A stretch of 14,206 bases of DNA from Bifidobacteriaceae bacterium (lineage in GTDB: Bacteria > Actinomycetota > Actinomycetes > Actinomycetales > WQXJ01). Under the pieces are notes generated by a model. That model saw nothing but the letters and a program-made list of their open reading frames with translations, was not told the origin of the DNA and did no database searches. This document shows, piece by piece, positions 1 through 6,249 of this stretch; positions within the stretch are counted from its first letter, which is position 1, and each line of letters opens with the position of its first letter. The stretch covers positions 1 to 14,206 of the forward strand of contig JAITLE010000045.1 in the NCBI GenBank assembly GCA_031278075.1, in the 5' to 3' direction. Made by a program: the position numbers and the translations under genes.

Positions 1-6
1 GCCTCC
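1..6 (-). promoter_or_regulatory. Ribosome-binding site of a gene following leuC (probably leuD)
   Basis: On the minus strand the leuC stop is followed at once by GGAGGC, so the text reads TGAGGAGGC. This is a strong Shine-Dalgarno sequence fused to the stop codon. It implies a translationally coupled downstream gene just outside the window. By the usual actinobacterial gene order this would be leuD, the small subunit of isopropylmalate isomerase. The gene itself is not visible, so its identity is inferred. Confidence 0.6.
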
Positions 7-1410
7 TCAGTCCAGATCCAGCGGCGAGGCGAGCCGGCCGCGGATCGCGGTCGCCGCCGCCACCAGCGGGCTGACCAGATGGGTGCGCCCGCCTTTGCCT
101 TGGCGCCCCTCAAAGTTCCGGTTCGAGGTCGATGCCGCCCGCTCTCCTGGCGCCAGCTGGTCGGGGTTCATCCCCAAGCACATCGAGCAGCCGGCGTTGC
201 GCCACTCCGCGCCGAAAGCTTTGAACACCCTGTCGAGGCCTTCCCTCTCCGCTTGGATGCGGACCCGAGCGGAGCCGGGCACGACGAGCATGCGGACGGA
301 ATCGTGCTTCCGCCGCCCTTCCAAGACTTCGGCCGCGGCGCGCAGGTCCTCGATCCGGCCGTTGGTGCACGAGCCGAGGAACACCGTGTCCACCCCGATG
401 TCTTTCAGCGGGGTGCCGGGACGCAGTCCCATATAGCTCAGGGCTTTCTCGATCGCGACGCGTTCCTCGTCGTCGCGGGCCTCGGCCGGGTCGGGGACGG
501 CGGCGCTCAACGGCAGACCCTGGCCTGGATTGGTGCCCCAGGTGACGAACGGCTCCAAAGAGTCGCCGTCGATGGTCACCTCGGAATCGAAGCGGGCGTC
601 GTCGTCGGAGCGGAGCGTGCGCCAATAGGCGAGCGCCTCGTCCCAATCGGCGCCGGCCGGCGCGTGCGGGCGGCCTTCCAAGTAGTCGAAGGTCGTCTGG
701 TCGGGCGCGACCATCCCGGCCCGGGCGCCCGCCTCGATCGACATGTTGCAGATCGTCATGCGGCCCTCCATGCTGAGCCGCCGGATCGCCGCGCCGCGGT
801 ATTCGAGCACGTGGCCTTGCCCGCCGCCGGTTCCGATCGCCGCGATCACCGCCAAGATGACGTCCTTGGCGGTCACCGGGTCGCGTAGCCGGCCAGTCAC
901 GTTGACGGCCATCGTCTTGAACGGTTTGAGGGGCAGCGTCTGGGTGGCGAGCACGTGTTCCACCTCCGAGGTCCCGATGCCGAACGCGAGCGCGCCGAAC
1001 GCGCCGTGCGTCGATGTGTGGGAATCGCCGCACACCACCGTCAGGCCGGGCATGGTGAGTCCGAGCTGCGGGCCCACCACGTGGACGATTCCTTGGTCGG
1101 CATCGCCCAACGAGTGGAGCCTGATGCCGAACTCGCGGGCGTTGTCGCGCAACGTCTCGATTTGGAGCCGGGACACCGGGTCCGCGATCGGCAGGTCGAT
1201 GTTCAGGGTGGGCGTGTTGTGGTCCTCTGTCGCGATCGTCAGGTCGGGCCGGCGGGGCCGGCGGCCGGCGAGGCGTAGCCCTTCGAACGCCTGCGGGGAT
1301 GTGACCTCGTGGATCATGTGCAGGTCGATGTACAACAGGTCGGGCTCGCCGCCTTGGCCCTTGCGGACCACGTGGGCGTCCCAGACCTTCTCCGCCAGTG
1401 TCTTCGGCAT
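7..1410 (-). CDS. leuC: 3-isopropylmalate dehydratase, large subunit (LeuC)
   Basis: LeuC is the large subunit of isopropylmalate isomerase. With LeuD it converts 2-isopropylmalate to 3-isopropylmalate in the cytoplasmic leucine pathway. The protein has 467 residues, normal for the family. It carries the aconitase-type 4Fe-4S ligands C348 (in GSCTNG) and C408 and C411 (in GCSMC). It also has the active-site stretch CGDSHTSTHGAFG (127-139) and the C-terminal TSNRNFEGRQG (428-438). The frame stays open upstream to 1629, but ATG at 1410 is chosen because MPKTLAEKVWDAHVV is the normal LeuC N-terminus and GGAGG lies about 11-15 bases upstream. The longer frame would run through a duplicated operator. 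The gene diverges from the IclR-type regulator gene at 1999. Regulation by that protein is expected from the family, and a matching palindrome lies 158 bp upstream of the start. Identification is near certain. Confidence 0.97.
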   Translation of the reverse strand: MPKTLAEKVWDAHVVRKGQGGEPDLLYIDLHMIHEVTSPQAFEGLRLAGRRPRRPDLTIATEDHNTPTLNIDLPIADPVSRLQIETLRDNAREFGIRLHSLGDADQGIVHVVGPQLGLTMPGLTVVCGDSHTSTHGAFGALAFGIGTSEVEHVLATQTLPLKPFKTMAVNVTGRLRDPVTAKDVILAVIAAIGTGGGQGHVLEYRGAAIRRLSMEGRMTICNMSIEAGARAGMVAPDQTTFDYLEGRPHAPAGADWDEALAYWRTLRSDDDARFDSEVTIDGDSLEPFVTWGTNPGQGLPLSAAVPDPAEARDDEERVAIEKALSYMGLRPGTPLKDIGVDTVFLGSCTNGRIEDLRAAAEVLEGRRKHDSVRMLVVPGSARVRIQAEREGLDRVFKAFGAEWRNAGCSMCLGMNPDQLAPGERAASTSNRNFEGRQGKGGRTHLVSPLVAAATAIRGRLASPLDLD

Positions 1411-1490
1411 CGGCCTCGGGCTCCTCCGGTTCGGGTGTTCGCGTTCGCGGGTGAGGCGGGCCTCGCAGCGCGCTCGGCGCCGCCCCGGGG

Positions 1491-1534
1491 GGTTCCCGAA
1501 GCGCTCCCAAGGCGTTCCCGAAACGTTCCCGAGG
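1491..1534. repeat. 11-bp tandem repeat, four copies, in the leuC leader
   Basis: There are four consecutive 11-bp units: GGTTCCCGAAG, CGCTCCCAAGG, CGTTCCCGAAA and CGTTCCCGAGG. The consensus is CGTTCCCGAAG, and the second unit is the most diverged. The array lies 81-124 bp upstream of the leuC start, between that start and the nearest operator, so it is probably within the leuC leader or promoter. The period is close to one DNA helical turn, so repeated protein binding sites are possible. Simple slippage is the other explanation. Confidence 0.75.
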
Positions 1535-1565
1535 CCACTGTGGAACAAGCCGGGCAGCTGTCCGC

Positions 1566-1618
1566 GTCTCACAATCTGGAATGTGAGTATCAAGACATGG
1601 ACAATCGTAGCGGAGTCG
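1566..1618 (+). repeat. Duplicate of the iclR operator, -10 and start region (copy 1)
   Basis: This block matches 1968-2020 at 48 of 53 positions with no gaps and a constant offset of 402 bp. Weaker similarity continues about 15 bp to the left. The shared segment holds the palindrome, the -10-like GAGTAT, the ATGGAC start and the codons for SGV. Right of the block the two copies diverge completely. Copy 1 encodes MDN and copy 2 MDT. From memory of the family, the NdgR N-terminus begins MDNSSGVGVLDKA, so copy 1 keeps an ancestral Asn that copy 2 lost. Confidence 0.9.
1568..1587. promoter_or_regulatory. Palindromic operator, copy 1 (candidate LtbR/NdgR site)
   Basis: CTCACAATCTGGAATGTGAG has perfect 6-bp arms, CTCACA and TGTGAG, around an 8-bp centre. 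It sits 158 bp upstream of the leuC start. LtbR of Corynebacterium and NdgR of Streptomyces are known to control leuCD from the shared intergenic region. That this palindrome is their site is inferred from position and symmetry. Confidence 0.65.
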
Positions 1619-1722
1619 CGGCGGCGCACGCCGGCCCGCGCCCGGCCGCGGACACGGCGCCTAGCGGGCCGCGCAAACAGCTGATCGGGCTGATGAGCCG
1701 GGCTGATCAGCCCGGCCGATGA
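1597..1722 (+). pseudogene. Vestigial 41-codon frame starting with the duplicated iclR N-terminus
   Basis: The first seven codons read MDNRSGV, matching MDTSSGV at the intact regulator's start. The rest (AAAHAGPRPAADTAPSG and onward) has no resemblance to the helix-turn-helix domain. The frame ends at TGA 1720-1722, inside the 26-bp repeat. Its upstream -10-like GAGTAT (1585-1590) is intact, but the -35 position reads CCGCGT (1562-1567) instead of TTGCGT, so transcription is probably weak or absent. It is best read as debris of a partial duplication. A short leaderless peptide cannot be excluded. Confidence 0.5.
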
Positions 1723-1762
1723 GTCGGCCCGACGAGCCCGGCCGATGAGCCGGCCCGACGAG
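1688..1762. repeat. GC-rich 13/26-bp tandem repeat
   Basis: Two adjacent 26-bp units at 1711-1736 and 1737-1762 differ at one base. The first begins CCCGGCCGATGAGTCGGCCC. Each unit is built of two 13-bp halves carrying CCGATGAG and CCGACGAG. Related half-units (GGGCTGATGAGCC, GGGCTGATCAG) extend left to 1688. The array lies between the two operator copies, and its expansion helps explain the long gap. No coding role is visible. Confidence 0.8.
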
Positions 1763-1963
1763 CCGGCCCGCGGCGGGAATGATCGGCGCGGTCTTCCGAA
1801 TCAGGGCGCCGCCAACTCGGGGCGCGACCCGGCGGGCCAACAGCGGCGAGCGAGGATGTGTGCCACACCGCGGTGCGGCTGCACCGTTCGACGGCGGCCA
1901 GCGCGCGGCTGGACGGCTGTGGCGGGACGGCCCTCCAAGATGGGCGAGGTCCGGGCGGCTCGC

Positions 1964-1992
1964 TTGCGTCTCACAATTCGGAATGCGAGTAT
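1964..1992 (+). promoter_or_regulatory. Leaderless promoter of the IclR-type regulator
   Basis: TTGCGT (1964-1969) and GAGTAT (1987-1992) are separated by exactly 17 bp. The -10-like box ends six bases before the ATG at 1999, so the transcript would begin at or next to the start codon. No Shine-Dalgarno sequence precedes the ATG, which fits leaderless translation, a common mode in actinobacteria. The spacer is filled by the palindromic operator, so a bound regulator would block RNA polymerase. This predicts autorepression. The -10 matches TATAAT at only three positions. Confidence 0.55.
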
Positions 1993-2020
1993 CAAGACAT
2001 GGACACTAGTAGCGGAGTCG
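1968..2020 (+). repeat. iclR operator, -10 and start region (copy 2, functional partner)
   Basis: This is the partner of 1566-1618. The five differences are at 1978, 1979, 1986, 2006 and 2008. Two fall in the palindrome centre, one in the right arm and two in codons 3 and 4. Only this copy runs into a full-length regulator gene and keeps a TTG-type -35. Confidence 0.9.
1970..1989. promoter_or_regulatory. Palindromic operator, copy 2 (candidate LtbR/NdgR site)
   Basis: CTCACAATTCGGAATGCGAG is the second copy of the palindrome. One arm position differs (TGCGAG instead of TGTGAG), which weakens the outer symmetry relative to copy 1. It fills the spacer between the -35 and -10 boxes of the regulator promoter and overlaps the start of the -10. 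Confidence 0.65.
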
Positions 2021-2766
2021 GGGTGCTGGACAAGGCGGCCTCGGTGCTCAACGCGTTGGAACCGGGACCTGCGACGCTGGCCCAGTTGGTCAACGCGACG
2101 GGTCTGGCTCGACCCACTGTTCACCGGCTGGCGGTCGCGTTGGAGCATCACCGGATGGTCGACCGGGACATGCAAGGGCGGTTCGTGCTGGGGCCCAGGC
2201 TCAACGAGCTGGCCGCGGCCGCCGGCGAGGACACCTTGCTGGTGGCGGCCGGGCCCGTGCTCGCCGCCCTGCGCGACCATTCGGGCGAGTCGGCGCAGCT
2301 CTTCCGGCGCCAAGGCGACCAGCGGGTCTGCGTGGCCGCGGCCGAACGCCCGATGGGTTTGCGCGACTCGATCCCCGTCGGCGCGGTCCTGTCGATGACC
2401 GCCGGCTCCGCCGCGCAGGTGCTGCTGGCCTGGGAAGAGCCGGAACGCATGCACCGGGGACTCGCCCAGGCCAAGTTCACGGCGACCATGCTGTCGGTGG
2501 TCCGGCGGCATGGCTGGGCGCAGTCCGCGGCTGAGCGCGAGCCCGGCGCCGCCTCTGTGTCAGCGCCCGTCCGCAGCCCGGCGGGTCGGGTCGTGGCCGC
2601 CGTGTCCGTGTCGGGTCCGATCGAGCGCATCACCCGTCAGCCCGGGCGCCTGCACGCCGCGGCGGTGGTCGCCGCGGCCAACCGGCTGACCGAGATCCTG
2701 CGACGGTCCGAGGAACGGGTCGGGGAGCGGGCCGCCGGCCGCGCCGGGGCGCGTGCCGCCAACTAG
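1999..2766 (+). CDS. ndgR: IclR-family regulator, NdgR/LtbR type
   Basis: This 255-residue transcription factor closely resembles Streptomyces NdgR and corynebacterial LtbR, which control leuCD and other amino-acid genes. The N-terminal winged helix-turn-helix spans about residues 6-58. Its recognition helix ARPTVHRLAVALEHHRMV lies near 37-54, followed by RDMQGRFVLGPRL. The IclR effector domain follows (about 75-237), with ESAQLFRRQGDQRVCVAAAE, GLRDSIPVGAVLSMTAGSAAQ and EREPGAASVSAPVR as family landmarks. ATG 1999 is chosen because MDTSSGVGVLDKA is the family N-terminus and a -10-like box lies six bases upstream. The frame remains open to 1858, but that part contains the operator. The Ala/Arg-rich tail after residue 238 is not conserved. 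The gene is divergent from leuC, its expected main target. The symbol follows the Streptomyces name; ltbR would be equally valid. Confidence 0.93.
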   Translation: MDTSSGVGVLDKAASVLNALEPGPATLAQLVNATGLARPTVHRLAVALEHHRMVDRDMQGRFVLGPRLNELAAAAGEDTLLVAAGPVLAALRDHSGESAQLFRRQGDQRVCVAAAERPMGLRDSIPVGAVLSMTAGSAAQVLLAWEEPERMHRGLAQAKFTATMLSVVRRHGWAQSAAEREPGAASVSAPVRSPAGRVVAAVSVSGPIERITRQPGRLHAAAVVAAANRLTEILRRSEERVGERAAGRAGARAAN

Positions 2767-2777
2767 AGCACCGCGTT

Positions 2778-2805
2778 CGGCGGCGACCCCGCCCAGCCGC
2801 CGCCG
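2778..2805 (+). terminator. Candidate terminator hairpin after the IclR-type gene
   Basis: CGGCGGCG (2778-2785) and CGCCGCCG (2798-2805) form an 8-bp all-GC stem with a 12-base loop, 12 bases after the regulator's stop codon. There is no T-run, as is common for actinobacterial stem-loop terminators, so function is uncertain. The right arm can pair in shifted registers because of the CCG repeats. Confidence 0.4.
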
Positions 2806-2885
2806 CCGTCCACGCCTTGGACGCCCCGCGGGGGTCGCATCCGCCATCCGCCTCGCCGAGTAGGTTGGCCGTGGAGGAGGTGGCC

Positions 2886-3668
2886 GTGCGCACGTTGATC
2901 GCATCTGTCGATTCGATCGGCCGCGCTCTCGCCCAAGCGTTGTTCTTCGACCGTGTGTGCCCCGCGGCCACAATCGAATCCGTCGCTTGCGACGACCTCG
3001 ACGAGCTCACGCTCAGCGCCATCGCCCCTCTCGCGTGGGCGGCCAACCAGGCGCCGTCGGAGGATCTCATGACGCTCCGCCGCATCCAAGAGGTGCTCGC
3101 GACCTGCCGGATCTCCCACATCACGTTGATCTCCACGTGCGCGGTCTACCCCTACCCCAGCGCTGTCGACGAGGCGACGCCGATCACGCCGGAAGCGCTG
3201 CCACCGTACGCCCGGCACCGCTATGACCTGGAGCGTTGGTGTTCGAACCGGTGGGAGACCACCGTGGTGCGCCTGCCGCGCGTCTTCGGCGGCACGCACC
3301 GGTCGCCCAGCCGCAACCCCACCCGCGATCTGGCCCGCCTCGCCGCGTCCAACCCGGCGAGCACCAGCCAGCACTACGATCTGGCCCGCCTCGCCAGCGA
3401 TTTGTCTGGGGTCCGGCGGAGGGAGTTGCGCCTGGTCAACCTGGTGACGCCGCCGATCACGCACGCGCGGGTGCTCGCCGACCTGCTGGATTATCCACCG
3501 CTCCCAGGCGCCGATGCCGTGCCCCCAGTCACCCGCGACGTCCGGTCCCAGCACGCGGAGTCGCTCGCCGGCCTACCGCGCTACCTGGAGACCGAAGCTG
3601 AGTCCCTTGCCCGGATCGCCGCGTACCTGCGGTCGGCGACGCCGCCTTCTGCCGCTGAGCGCCGCTGA
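2886..3668 (+). CDS. Divergent NAD-dependent epimerase/SDR-like protein
   Basis: This 260-residue protein resembles the extended short-chain dehydrogenase/epimerase fold. An N-terminal beta-alpha unit (VRTLIASVDSIGRALAQAL) is followed by HITLISTCAVYPYP with Ser83-Thr84 (79-91), then the helix YARHRYDLERW (108-118) and VVRLPRVFG (127-135). This order matches the Ser, Tyr-x3-Lys and strand landmarks of the family. Two features are abnormal: the glycine-rich NAD loop is reduced to SVDSIG, and the catalytic Lys position after Tyr108 is Arg112. It may be a non-catalytic or altered-cofactor relative. GTG 2886 is chosen because GGAGGAGG ends five bases upstream and the protein then begins directly with the first strand. 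The membrane PH-domain gene follows after 40 bp, so the two are probably cotranscribed. The substrate is unknown. Confidence 0.75.
   Translation: MRTLIASVDSIGRALAQALFFDRVCPAATIESVACDDLDELTLSAIAPLAWAANQAPSEDLMTLRRIQEVLATCRISHITLISTCAVYPYPSAVDEATPITPEALPPYARHRYDLERWCSNRWETTVVRLPRVFGGTHRSPSRNPTRDLARLAASNPASTSQHYDLARLASDLSGVRRRELRLVNLVTPPITHARVLADLLDYPPLPGADAVPPVTRDVRSQHAESLAGLPRYLETEAESLARIAAYLRSATPPSAAERR
3326..3395. repeat. Exact 19-bp direct repeat inside the SDR-like gene
   Basis: CGATCTGGCCCGCCTCGCC occurs at 3326-3344 and again at 3377-3395, exactly 51 bp (17 codons) apart and in frame. Both copies encode DLARLA (residues 148-153 and 165-170). This suggests an internal duplication or gene conversion in a helical segment. 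Confidence 0.85.
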
Positions 3669-3708
3669 CCATCCGGCGGCCCTCCCCGCGGCGTGGGAGG
3701 ATCTGCGC

Positions 3709-4317
3709 GTGGCCGACTCCTGTTTCACCTATCGCCCACGCTCTGGGCCTGCGGCCGCGCTGGCGATCTGGGCTTTGGCGGCCTTGGCACTGGTCAGCCT
3801 GGCGTCCGCGCGGCCTGGCGATCTGATCCGCTGGGGCCCGGCCGTCGCGTGCGTGTGCCTCGCGGCGTGGGCTGTGTTCTGGGCGCCGGACGTCCGCGTC
3901 GACGAGGACGCGGTCACCGTGCGGAACGTCGCCGCCAGCCACCGCGTGCCTTGGGCTGCGATCGCCCGCATAGACACCAAATGGGCGCTGACCTTGTTCA
4001 CCGCCCAGGGTCGGGTCACGGCGTTCGCGGCGCCGGCGCCATCCAGTCTGCGCCGCCAGCGCGACGCCCCAGCGGAGATCCGTCATCTCCCTGAGTCGAC
4101 CTTCGACGCGGGGCGTTCGGTCCGGCCCGGCGACCTGCCCGGCACCGCCTCCGGCGATCTGGCCTGGGTGGTGCGTGAACGTTGGGAGGCGACCCGCGAC
4201 GCGGGTCCCACGGGCGCCGCCTCCGGCGAGCGGATCACCCGGCGCTGGCACACACGCCGGCTGGCCGCGCTGAGCGCCTTGGCGGCGCTGGCCGTCCTGG
4301 CGCCACTGGTCTTCTGA
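3709..4317 (+). CDS. Membrane protein with bacterial PH-like domain
   Basis: This 202-residue protein has two N-terminal hydrophobic segments (about residues 14-34 and 41-60). A compact beta-rich stretch follows, beginning DVRVDEDAVTVRNV and continuing through HRVPWAAIARIDTKWAL and LFTAQGRVTAFAAPAP. This is the pattern of the short bacterial PH domain found in many actinobacterial membrane proteins. A charged linker and a final hydrophobic helix at the C-terminus (about 183-202) complete it. The PH part is expected on the cytoplasmic side. GTG 3709 is chosen because GGGAGG ends eight bases upstream and the first membrane segment follows shortly after. The upstream open frame overlaps the previous gene. 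It is probably cotranscribed with the SDR-like gene and converges with the ABC transporter operon. The exact role is unknown. Confidence 0.75.
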   Translation: MADSCFTYRPRSGPAAALAIWALAALALVSLASARPGDLIRWGPAVACVCLAAWAVFWAPDVRVDEDAVTVRNVAASHRVPWAAIARIDTKWALTLFTAQGRVTAFAAPAPSSLRRQRDAPAEIRHLPESTFDAGRSVRPGDLPGTASGDLAWVVRERWEATRDAGPTGAASGERITRRWHTRRLAALSALAALAVLAPLVF

Positions 4318-4410
4318 GCCAGATCGACGACTCCGCCGGCTGGGGAGCGGGAGCGGGAGCGACGCGCGCCACGGCTCCTCGACGCCGAGTCGCGGCAGCG
4401 TCGGCCAAGG

Positions 4411-6249
4411 TCAGGCGGTCGACGTTCGGGCCAGCGCCTCGCGGCGGTCCTTCTGCGCATCCGGATCCGGCACCGGCACGGCCGCGATCAGCTCCTTCGT
4501 GTACTGCTCGCGCGGGTGGCGCAGGATCTCGGACGCGCCACCCACCTCCACCAGGTGACCCTTCGACATCACGGCGATCCGCGACGCGACCATCTCGACC
4601 ACCGCCAGGTCGTGCGAGATGAACAGGCAGGCGAACTGGTGCTCCCGCTGCAACTCGCTGAACAGGTCCAACACTGTGGCCTGCACCGACACGTCCAGCG
4701 CTGAAGTCGGCTCGTCCGCGATCAGCAGCCGCGGCTTGAGCGCCAGCGCCCGGGCTATCCCAACCCGCTGGCGCTGTCCGCCCGAGAGCTCATGGGGGTA
4801 GCGGTTACGCAGCGACGCGGGCAGCTTGACCTGCTCCAACAGGTCGGCGACCCGTGCGTCCAAGTCTTTGCCCCGGGCCACGCGATGCAGCAGCAACGGC
4901 TCCCCGATCGACTGGCCGATCGGCAACCGCGGGTTGAGCGACGACCCAGGGTCCTGGAACACGATCGACACGCCCTCGCGCGCACGCCGCAGGTCAGCGG
5001 AACGCGCGCCCCGCAACTCGCAGCCCGCCACCTTGAGCGACCCCGAGTGCACGCCCAGCAGCCCCACCGCGGCCCGCCCGACCGTCGACTTCCCCGAACC
5101 GGATTCGCCGACCAAACCCACCACCTCGCCCGCGCCGATCACCAGGTCGAAGTCCTCGACCGCGCGGAACGCCGGTGTCCGTCCACGCCGTGGGTACTCA
5201 AGGGTCAGCCCCTGGGCGACCAGCACCGGCGCGTCCGACGGTTCGTCCGTCAGCCCGTCCGCAGCCGCATTCGCGCCCACCGCGGACGGCGCGCCCTCGG
5301 ACTGGAGGCTGGGAGCGGGAGCCGACCGGTCGGCATCGTCCACCGGTTCCAAGTAAAGCTTCGGGACGGCCGCGAGCAACAGCTTGGTGTACGGATGCTG
5401 CGGGGAATAGAAGATCTGCCGCGCGGAGCCCGCCTCGACGATGCGGCCGTCCTTCATCACGCAGATGCGGTCGGCCATGTCCGCCACGACCCCCATGTCG
5501 TGGGTGATCAGGATGATCCCGGAGTCGATGCGGCGCCGCAGGTCACGCATCAAGCCGAGGATCTCGGCTTGCACGGTGACGTCCAAAGCGGTGGTCGGCT
5601 CGTCGGCGATCAACAACTTGGGGTCCAAGACGAGCGCCTGGGCGATCATCGCGCGCTGGCGTTGGCCGCCGGACAACTGGTGCGGGTAGTAATCGATCCG
5701 CGTCTCAGGGTCCGGCATGTCGACGAGCCGCAGCAGCTCGAGCGCCCGCTCGCGCGCCTGCTTGGGACTCTCCGACCGGTGGGCGCGGATCGTCTCGACG
5801 ATCTGGAAACCGATGGTGTACACGGGGTTCAGCGCCGTCATCGGCTCTTGGAACACCACTGCGATCTGGGCGCCGCGGATTCCGTGCAGCTCGGAGGAGC
5901 GCAAACCCACCAGCTCCTTGCCGTCTAGCTGCGCCGACCCGCTGACACGCCCATTCGACGGGAGCAGGCCGATCAACGCCATCGACGATTGGGTCTTGCC
6001 GCTGCCGGACTCCCCCACGATCGCGAGGACCTCGCCGGGACGCACGTCGTAGTTCACGTCGATCGCGGCCGGGAACCACTCCCCTTCGACGTAGAAGTCG
6101 ACGTTCAGGTCCCGGACCCGCAGAATCGGCTCACGCGCCGAGTCCGCGCCCGAGGCCACGCCCGAGTCCACGCCCGAGTCCGCGCCCACACCAGCGGGCG
6201 GCGCGGCGCCGCTCGCACCCATCACCGATCTTTCCCTTCCGCCGTTCAT
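4411..6249 (-). CDS. Fused double ATP-binding subunit of a peptide/nickel-type ABC importer (DppD-DppF)
   Basis: This 612-residue protein has two complete ABC ATPase domains in tandem, powering import through the two permeases encoded upstream. Domain 1 has Walker A GESGSGKT (79-86), signature LSGGQRQR (192-199), Walker B LLIADEP (212-218) and switch His250. Domain 2 has GESGSGKST (381-389), LSGGQRQR (488-495), LLIADEP (508-514) and His546. Each is followed by the oligopeptide-family C-terminal motif (HPYTKLLLAAVP at 285-296 and a related one near 583-592). A loose linker (about 302-340) joins them. All catalytic residues are present in both halves, so both sites should be active. ATG 6249 overlaps the permease C stop as ATGA. 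An alternative ATG at 6222 has GGAAGGG about 11 bases upstream and would remove nine residues. Substrate type within the peptide/nickel family is not determined. Confidence 0.93.
   Translation of the reverse strand: MNGGRERSVMGASGAAPPAGVGADSGVDSGVASGADSAREPILRVRDLNVDFYVEGEWFPAAIDVNYDVRPGEVLAIVGESGSGKTQSSMALIGLLPSNGRVSGSAQLDGKELVGLRSSELHGIRGAQIAVVFQEPMTALNPVYTIGFQIVETIRAHRSESPKQARERALELLRLVDMPDPETRIDYYPHQLSGGQRQRAMIAQALVLDPKLLIADEPTTALDVTVQAEILGLMRDLRRRIDSGIILITHDMGVVADMADRICVMKDGRIVEAGSARQIFYSPQHPYTKLLLAAVPKLYLEPVDDADRSAPAPSLQSEGAPSAVGANAAADGLTDEPSDAPVLVAQGLTLEYPRRGRTPAFRAVEDFDLVIGAGEVVGLVGESGSGKSTVGRAAVGLLGVHSGSLKVAGCELRGARSADLRRAREGVSIVFQDPGSSLNPRLPIGQSIGEPLLLHRVARGKDLDARVADLLEQVKLPASLRNRYPHELSGGQRQRVGIARALALKPRLLIADEPTSALDVSVQATVLDLFSELQREHQFACLFISHDLAVVEMVASRIAVMSKGHLVEVGGASEILRHPREQYTKELIAAVPVPDPDAQKDRREALARTSTA
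6140..6187. repeat. 12-bp tandem repeat, four copies, in the ATPase N-terminal coding region
   Basis: Four perfect-phase 12-bp units on the plus strand are GAGTCCGCGCCC, GAGGCCACGCCC, GAGTCCACGCCC and GAGTCCGCGCCC. On the coding strand they give GADS, GVDS, GVAS and GADS (residues 22-37), a flexible acidic N-terminal extension before the first ABC domain. Because the unit is a multiple of three, copy-number changes would keep the frame. Confidence 0.85.

Larger units (their letters stand above)
1411..1998. other. Expanded leuC-iclR divergent intergenic region
   Basis: These 588 bp separate leuC from its divergent regulator. In order they hold the leuC ribosome-binding site (about 1421-1427), an 11-bp tandem array (1491-1534), a first copy of the regulator's operator and start codons (1566-1618), a 13/26-bp tandem array (1688-1762), about 200 bp with nothing recognised, and the second operator and promoter copy leading into the intact gene. 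Frames crossing the region have no recognisable domain. I could not place a convincing leuC promoter. Confidence 0.8.

Noticed and set aside
110..1510. A 466-codon minus-strand frame in another register over leuC
   Set aside because: It is an Arg/Pro/Gly-rich shadow of leuC, which has all its catalytic cysteines.
1411..1565. T-box or leucine attenuator for leuC
   Set aside because: No T-box consensus, leucine-codon run or terminator with T-run was found in the leader.
1411..1629. N-terminal extension of LeuC by 73 residues
   Set aside because: The extension would run through the duplicated operator and the 11-bp array. The standard N-terminus and a ribosome-binding site are at 1410.
4318..4410. 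Terminator between the convergent PH-domain and ATPase genes
   Set aside because: Only weak, short pairings (such as GGAGC with GCTCC across 13 bases) and a GGGAGC triplication are present. No stem was strong enough to call.
4792..5928. A 378-codon plus-strand frame
   Set aside because: It is antisense to the double ATPase with its complete motifs. It has no recognisable domain and the composition is typical of a shadow frame.
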